Shown here piece after piece: positions 59,765 to 64,000 of a DNA stretch of 64,000 nucleotides. A program made the translations under genes and the position numbers. Location: positions 88,999-152,998 of the forward strand of contig DATLJS010000024.1 in assembly GCA_035538795.1 (NCBI GenBank), read 5' to 3'. Every line of letters begins with the position of its first letter. The stretch's first letter is position 1. The notes below the pieces were generated by a model. It was not told the DNA's origin, searched no databases, and saw nothing but the letters and a program-made list of their open reading frames with translations. The DNA is from JAJZGK01 sp035538795 (GTDB lineage: Bacteria; Pseudomonadota; Alphaproteobacteria; Rhodospirillales; Magnetospirillaceae).

Positions 59765-60742
59765 ATGACATTGCCTCGTTTGATCGACGTACATCATCAT
59801 CTCATTCCACCTGCGTTCACGAGGGAGATGGAAGCTAGAGGGATCTCGGAAGTTGCCGGAGCGCCGCTGCCTTCCTGGACACCTGAGAAGTCGGTCGAGA
59901 CCATGAACGCCCATGGAATAGCGACGGCAATCACGTCCTTGTCCGCGCCTGGCGTCTACTTCGGTGATCGAAGTGCTGCTGTGCTTCTGGCTCGGGCGTG
60001 CAATGAATACGCCGCCGAGATGGCTGGCCGATATCCGGGCCGCTTCGGATCGTTCGCGGTGTTGCCGATGCCGTTCACCCAGGAATCCTGCGAGGAGGCG
60101 GTCTTTGCGCTAGATGTTTTGAAGGCGGACGGCATAGTTCTCTTGGGTAGCAGCGACGGACGTTTTTTGGGAGACCCGCAGTTCGATGAATTGATGGACG
60201 AGCTGGATCGGCGTTCGGCGACCGTGTTCATCCATCCGAACCTGCACAAGAGCAGCACAGAGCTTCAACTCGCGGCGCCAGGATTTCTGGTCGAATTTCC
60301 GTGCGACACGACCCGTGCGGCCACAAACCTGATCCTGACCGGGACGGTTGAAAAACATCCACACATCAGGTGGATCCTTGCTCACGCTGGCGGTTTCTTG
60401 CCGTACATCGCTTGGCGGCTCACATTGGCCGACGAGATCCCTCAGCTCGCAATTAAAGCGCCTGAGGGGATCCTGAGCTACATCCGTCGCTTCTACTACG
60501 ACACAGCTCTTTCACCGTCACCATTTGCGATGGCCGCTCTTCGTGAGCTTGTTTCACCGGATCACATTCTGTTCGGAAGCGACTATCCCTTCGCACCGGC
60601 GACAGTAACAGGACTCGAGGTCGAGGCGCTGGAAACGTTGACAATCTTCGACGCCGAAACGAAGGCCGGAATCGGCCGTGACAACGCATGCGCTCTATTC
60701 CCACGCTTTGCCGGGAAGGCGGATGAGAAAGAAGGGTCTTGA
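59765..60742 (+). CDS. Amidohydrolase, ACMSD / metal-dependent decarboxylase-like
   Basis: The 325-residue TIM-barrel protein has a metal site in IDVHHHLIPP, His in VFIHPN, HAGG (about 208) and the catalytic Asp in FGSDYPF (about 275). This motif set is that of the ACMSD group (aminocarboxymuconate semialdehyde, 6-methylsalicylate or gamma-resorcylate decarboxylases). A non-oxidative decarboxylation or hydrolysis of an aromatic acid is a reasonable inference. The ATG at 59765 is preferred over a GTG nine codons upstream. Confidence 0.85.
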   Translation: MTLPRLIDVHHHLIPPAFTREMEARGISEVAGAPLPSWTPEKSVETMNAHGIATAITSLSAPGVYFGDRSAAVLLARACNEYAAEMAGRYPGRFGSFAVLPMPFTQESCEEAVFALDVLKADGIVLLGSSDGRFLGDPQFDELMDELDRRSATVFIHPNLHKSSTELQLAAPGFLVEFPCDTTRAATNLILTGTVEKHPHIRWILAHAGGFLPYIAWRLTLADEIPQLAIKAPEGILSYIRRFYYDTALSPSPFAMAALRELVSPDHILFGSDYPFAPATVTGLEVEALETLTIFDAETKAGIGRDNACALFPRFAGKADEKEGS

Positions 60743-60818
60743 TCCGATAGCGGATTTGGATGTGCCACGACTACAAATCGAAACGTAAGTCGAGCAATTT
60801 CCTTTTTCGAGGCAAGCC

Positions 60819-61115
60819 ATGCCCGCTTATTTCGTTGCCCAGATCCGAGTCGACGATCCCGCCGAATACCAGCACTATCTCGATGCCTGCGACGAGGTGT
60901 TCGCCCGCTTCAACGGCGAATATCTGGCCGTCGACCCGACGCCGACGCTGCTGGAAGGCGACTGGCCTTACACGCGCTCGGTGTTGATCCGCTTTCCGAG
61001 CGAGGTCGATCTGCTCGCTTGGTACGGATCGCCCGACTATCAGGCGATCGTGGTACATCGCCTGGCGGGTGCGAAGTGCGACACCATCCTTGTCCACGGC
61101 AAGGACGAAGGCTAG
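60819..61115 (+). CDS. DUF1330 family protein
   Basis: The 98-residue ferredoxin-like dimeric alpha/beta barrel has the DUF1330 pattern: AYFVAQIRVDDPAEYQHYL and the central VLIRFPSEVDLLAWYGSPDYQAI split over residues 54-76. The family has unclear function and is often found beside catabolic genes. It follows the amidohydrolase by 76 bp and starts shortly after AGGCAAG. Confidence 0.85.
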   Translation: MPAYFVAQIRVDDPAEYQHYLDACDEVFARFNGEYLAVDPTPTLLEGDWPYTRSVLIRFPSEVDLLAWYGSPDYQAIVVHRLAGAKCDTILVHGKDEG

Positions 61116-61144
61116 GGGCGTGAGGCCGGCGTCGCCGAGCGCCT

Positions 61145-61603
61145 GCATCATCGACAACCAGAGCAGGCGGGCTGCGCGGCTACAACGCCGGCAAGAAGTT
61201 CATGGGCCGCAAGCGCCACGCTCTTGTCGACACCGATGGGCGCGGTCTCGTCCTGTTCACGCACCCCGCCAACGTGCTGGATCGAGACGGAGCTGGTCCG
61301 TTCCTCGCGGCATCGCGGTGCCCGTTCCCGTTCATCGAGAGAGTCTTCGCCGATGAAGGCTATCGGGGGCCGCGCGTCACGACCGCGACCCGCATCGCCG
61401 TGGAGATTGTTCGTCGCAAGCCCGACCAGATCGGCTTCGCCGTCCAGCCGCGAAGATGGGATGTTGAACGCTTCATCGCTTGGATCAACCGAAATCGGCG
61501 TCTCTGGAAGGACGCCGAGGTCACACTCTCCTCGGCGGATAGCCTCCCTCTATGCCGCAGCCGCAATGGTCCTCATTCCACGTATCGTTCGATCGCCCTA
61601 AAG
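61145..61603 (+). pseudogene. IS5-family transposase remnant (second)
   Basis: Frame pieces SACIIDNQS, then GYN-AGKKFMGRKRHALVDTDGRGL, FADEGYRG, VERFIAWINRNRRLWKD and ASLYAAAAMVLIPRIVRS lie in order but in different frames. There are thus at least two frameshifts plus 5' truncation. It is a different subgroup from the remnant at 58311. It abuts the 3' end of the relaxase gene (31-bp gap) and marks the right edge of the cargo. Confidence 0.85.
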
Positions 61604-61633
61604 AAGGATTCGGTCGTTTCTCGTCCATCACAA

Positions 61634-63682
61634 TCACAAGCCCAATCCCCGTTGCCGCCCCAACTGCCAGGATACCGATCCGCCCTGCACAATGCCCGTG
61701 ACCTCGTGGCCAAGCTGACGGTCAATGACCGGCCGCCACGGGACAAGGGTGAACTCATGGGACTTCTCGACGATGGCGAACTTGCCGCTGGAGAGCTGCG
61801 CGGTTCCGGTGAACGTGCCAGTGACGGTCTCGCCATCGGCGGCCATGCGGAACGGCAGCGACTTCCTGGCCGCCAGTTCCTCACCCGTGCGGGCAACCTC
61901 GCGCTCCTGAAGCGTGGCGATCAGGTTGCGGCGATAGGCGGTGCGCCCGTCCGGCTGATGGACGGCATCGCCATGCTCGATATGATGTTCGCGGCGGCGT
62001 TCCATTGCCTCGCGCACCTGTTCGCCGAAGCCTGATGGTGACAGGTCCGATTTGTCCGCGCCGAGGAGCCGCCGGTCCAGCCAGGTCGCGCCGTCCAATC
62101 CGATCTGACGTTCAAGGTCGAAGGTCGAGATGACGCGAATATTGGCACGACCATTCCGCCTCGCGTCATGGGCGGCGGCGCGCGCCTCGAAATCCTCCGG
62201 GATGCGCCAATGATCGGCGTCGATACGCTCCGCGATCCCGGCGCGGCGCAGCGCCTCCAGCCGCCGGACATGGGCGTCCACGAAGCCCTCATAATCGCCG
62301 TTCGGCACACGGCCGTCGAACCGCGCCTGCTCAAGATGGCGTCTCGGCTGATAGATGCCCTCCTCGGCTATGCTGGCGATGGCGCGGTCAGATGGGCGGC
62401 CGACGCTGTCCGGCCGCCCGATCTCGATCACGCTGCCGATGCGGGCGTCCTCGACGCGCGTGGGGTCGATGCCGGAAACATGGTGCGTGCGGCCGTCGAT
62501 GCCATCGACCACCAGCGTCAGACTCTCGCCCAGCTCGTCGGACAGATTCTTGTCGATGACGCGGCCGACGATAGGCGTCGCGGGCGCGGTGTCGTGAATC
62601 TGGAAGGTCATGGGATCACGCTCTGCGCCCTCGGCCCGGAGCGCCTTCTGCATGGTGCGGATGATGTCGCCGCGCTCGCCCAGATCGCGTAACGTCGGCT
62701 CCAGCCTGTCGCTCAATTCCCAGACGCCGGGAGCATGTTCGGTGGCAAGGCCCATGTCGCCAAGCTTGCCGAGACGGCGCAGGCGCATCGTCCGGTCGGA
62801 CTGGCCGCGCAGATCGTCCGGCTCGCGGCGCAGGTCGATGAAGCGATCCTCGGCCTCGGCGATCATCGCGCGGTCGATGCGGGTGATCCGGTCCTGGTCG
62901 ATTTCGGCCAAGAGCTTGCGGCGCTGTTCGATCTCGGTGACGGGGCCGAGTTCCAGCGTCGCCAGTTCGCTTGCCCGCTCGCGAATGCCGCCCGCGAGAT
63001 AGTCGCCATTGATGACAAGATCATCGCCCAGCGCGTCGCGACCGTTGACGATGACATGCACATGCGGATGGCCGGTGTTGTGGTGATTAACCGCGACCCA
63101 ATCGAGCTTGGTGCCAAGGTCGGTTTCGATCCTTCCCATCAGCTCGCGGGTGTAGCCGGTCAGGTCGGCAAGATCGGTGGCGTCCTCCGGCGAGACGATG
63201 AACCGGAACTGGTGTCGATCGTCCTGACCGCGATCGAGAAAAGCATCGCCGTAAGCGCTATCCTCGTTCGCTGAATAGAGCTGGCCGCGCTCGCCGTCGC
63301 GGGCCGTGCCGTCGCGCTGGATGTAGCGCAGATGGGCAGCGGCCTTGCCACTGCGCCCGGCAGCGCGAACCGACCGGGATTTGACGATGACGCGGCGGCT
63401 ACCGGATTGGCGATGGCTCCAGCCGTTCGACAGATTGCGGGCGCGCACGAAGGATGCGCCGCGCCCGCGCTGCACGCCCCGGCCGGAAGCGACGACACTC
63501 TGACCGTTCGCCGTCCGGCCGGGGCCGCCACCCTTCACCGATCGGCTGCGGCCCGTTCCGGCCTGCTGCTGGCGGGCGATCTTGCGAACCTTGCTGAGAA
63601 AGCTCTTGGCCTGTCGCGCCTTCACGCCGTTGGAGCGGACGCGGCCGGGCTTCGGCCGGAAATGATCGTCGTCGTCGCTCAT
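61634..63682 (-). CDS. Relaxase / mobilisation nuclease with DUF3363
   Basis: The 682-residue protein starts with a basic head (about 1-110) and has a relaxase core: RYIQRDGTARDG and the metal histidines NTGHPHVHVIVNG (about residues 195-205). A long DUF3363 C-terminal region follows (about 300-680). It nicks the element's oriT and pilots DNA to TraG. The ATG at 63682 is used; a GTG two codons upstream is in frame. It belongs to the same transfer set as traG despite the cargo between them. Confidence 0.93.
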   Translation of the reverse strand: MSDDDDHFRPKPGRVRSNGVKARQAKSFLSKVRKIARQQQAGTGRSRSVKGGGPGRTANGQSVVASGRGVQRGRGASFVRARNLSNGWSHRQSGSRRVIVKSRSVRAAGRSGKAAAHLRYIQRDGTARDGERGQLYSANEDSAYGDAFLDRGQDDRHQFRFIVSPEDATDLADLTGYTRELMGRIETDLGTKLDWVAVNHHNTGHPHVHVIVNGRDALGDDLVINGDYLAGGIRERASELATLELGPVTEIEQRRKLLAEIDQDRITRIDRAMIAEAEDRFIDLRREPDDLRGQSDRTMRLRRLGKLGDMGLATEHAPGVWELSDRLEPTLRDLGERGDIIRTMQKALRAEGAERDPMTFQIHDTAPATPIVGRVIDKNLSDELGESLTLVVDGIDGRTHHVSGIDPTRVEDARIGSVIEIGRPDSVGRPSDRAIASIAEEGIYQPRRHLEQARFDGRVPNGDYEGFVDAHVRRLEALRRAGIAERIDADHWRIPEDFEARAAAHDARRNGRANIRVISTFDLERQIGLDGATWLDRRLLGADKSDLSPSGFGEQVREAMERRREHHIEHGDAVHQPDGRTAYRRNLIATLQEREVARTGEELAARKSLPFRMAADGETVTGTFTGTAQLSSGKFAIVEKSHEFTLVPWRPVIDRQLGHEVTGIVQGGSVSWQLGRQRGLGL

Positions 63683-63720
63683 GGCCACCGATCCGCCAGA
63701 ATCCGGCGATTTCGGGCAGG

Positions 63721-63771
63721 AGTGCCGCGAGAGACGCGGGTAATGCAGGCTTTGCCGCGTCTCGCGGCACT
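63721..63771. promoter_or_regulatory. Candidate oriT / long inverted repeat upstream of the relaxase
   Basis: AGTGCCGCGAGAGACGCGG and CCGCGTCTCGCGGCACT form an imperfect hairpin (17 paired bases, 2-nt bulge, 15-nt loop) ending 39 bp before the relaxase ATG. Its position suits an oriT or a regulatory hairpin. The rest of 63772-64000 shows an AAGGAG site before an ATG at 63905 on the minus strand, but no protein that can be supported. Confidence 0.45.
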
Positions 63772-64000
63772 ATGACGGCCCCGAGAAGGTGCCGCCCCAA
63801 ACAGTGTGCAGACAAGGGCTTGCCCCCCGGATCGGACCCATAGGGTGCCGTCCGCTTTAATCTTGCCCTCCTAATCGGCTGTATTTCGTCTGTTTGTGTT
63901 GCCATCGTCGTTTCTCCTTTATTTTGCGATAATATACCTTTCGCTCATCTGCGGCACGCTGTTGATGCAAGGTTGAGGGGTCTGGCGCGACGTGCACTCC

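Larger units (their letters stand above)
52836..61633. other. Cargo region inserted between traG and the relaxase gene
   Basis: In related trb-type elements the DUF3363 relaxase gene and traG lie close together. Here about 8.8 kb separate them. The segment has two regulators, NUDIX, two methyltransferases, two hydrolase-type enzymes and DUF1330, with two IS5-family remnants. Its composition is more AT-rich than the trb genes. The first 226 bp (52836-53061) hold no gene other than the presumed traG promoter. Confidence 0.7.
37588..64000 (-). mobile_element. Integrative conjugative element, trb type (right end outside window)
   Basis: From the tRNA-derived repeat rightward, the DNA carries a serine recombinase, a toxin-antitoxin-like pair and a complete trbBCDEJ-K-LFGI mating-pore operon. 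It continues with a CopG protein, the coupling protein TraG and a DUF3363 relaxase. This is the conserved backbone of alphaproteobacterial (sphingomonad and rhizobial) trb-type elements. Replication/partition genes and traF are expected to the right of the window. Confidence 0.85.

Noticed and set aside
63399..63905. 168-codon minus-strand frame starting with a good AAGGAG site
   Set aside because: More than half lies inside the relaxase gene in another frame and becomes Arg/Pro-rich shadow. The start could belong to a real short or frameshifted gene, but no protein can be supported.

Overview
The window comes from an alphaproteobacterium. The chromosomal gene set (a ChvI regulator near GTP-type PEP carboxykinase, a NDUFS6-like zinc finger, SDHAF4, DUF1289, YggT/YggU/FolD, and rubrerythrin/rubredoxin) fits a Rhodospirillales, Magnetospirillum-like genome. 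That placement is inferred from protein content only; no rRNA or marker gene in the window settles it.

Bases 1-26200 are ordinary chromosome. In order they hold central metabolism (pckG), an MFS exporter, a glutaminase fused to STAS and cyclic-nucleotide domains, rsmB-gmhB, and a carbonic anhydrase. Next come a rubrerythrin/rubredoxin/reductase oxidative-stress cluster, an orphan ABC ATPase with a lipoprotein hydrolase, polA, folD-yggU-yggT and tRNA-Ala(CGC). The stretch ends with a hemerythrin/Crp-Fnr pair, a globin-coupled HD-GYP protein, and a TetR-controlled hydrolase/AbrB pair.

Bases 26201-27802 form a worn integration hotspot at tRNA-Arg(CCG). It contains a truncated 5' copy of the tRNA with its upstream region, an inverted degenerate 3' tRNA fragment, a decayed integrase, and finally the intact tRNA.

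Bases 27755-37635 are an integrative mobilizable element of about 9.9 kb, bounded by a perfect 48-bp repeat of the tRNA 3' end. It carries a tyrosine integrase, an excisionase-like protein, a rolling-circle Rep and a MobA/MobL relaxase. A small mob cassette sits between two perfect inverted copies of an oriT-like 48-mer. Most unusual is a single DotA/TraY-type conjugation-channel protein with two small membrane partners. There is no other mating-pore gene in the element, so it may act by modifying the pore of a helper.

Bases 37588-64000 are the left part of an integrative conjugative element with a full trbBCDEJ-K-LFGI operon, a CopG protein, traG and a DUF3363-type relaxase. The trb operon continues through nearly unbroken 4-bp overlaps into a DUF2274 gene, a TumE/TumA-like toxin-antitoxin pair and a serine recombinase. 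The recombinase C-terminus is read antisense through the tRNA att repeat. Between traG and the relaxase sits about 8.7 kb of lower-GC cargo: LysR and AraC regulators, NUDIX, two methyltransferases, an alpha/beta hydrolase, an ACMSD-type amidohydrolase and DUF1330, with two IS5-family remnants and a truncated araC duplicate. The right end of the element lies outside the window.
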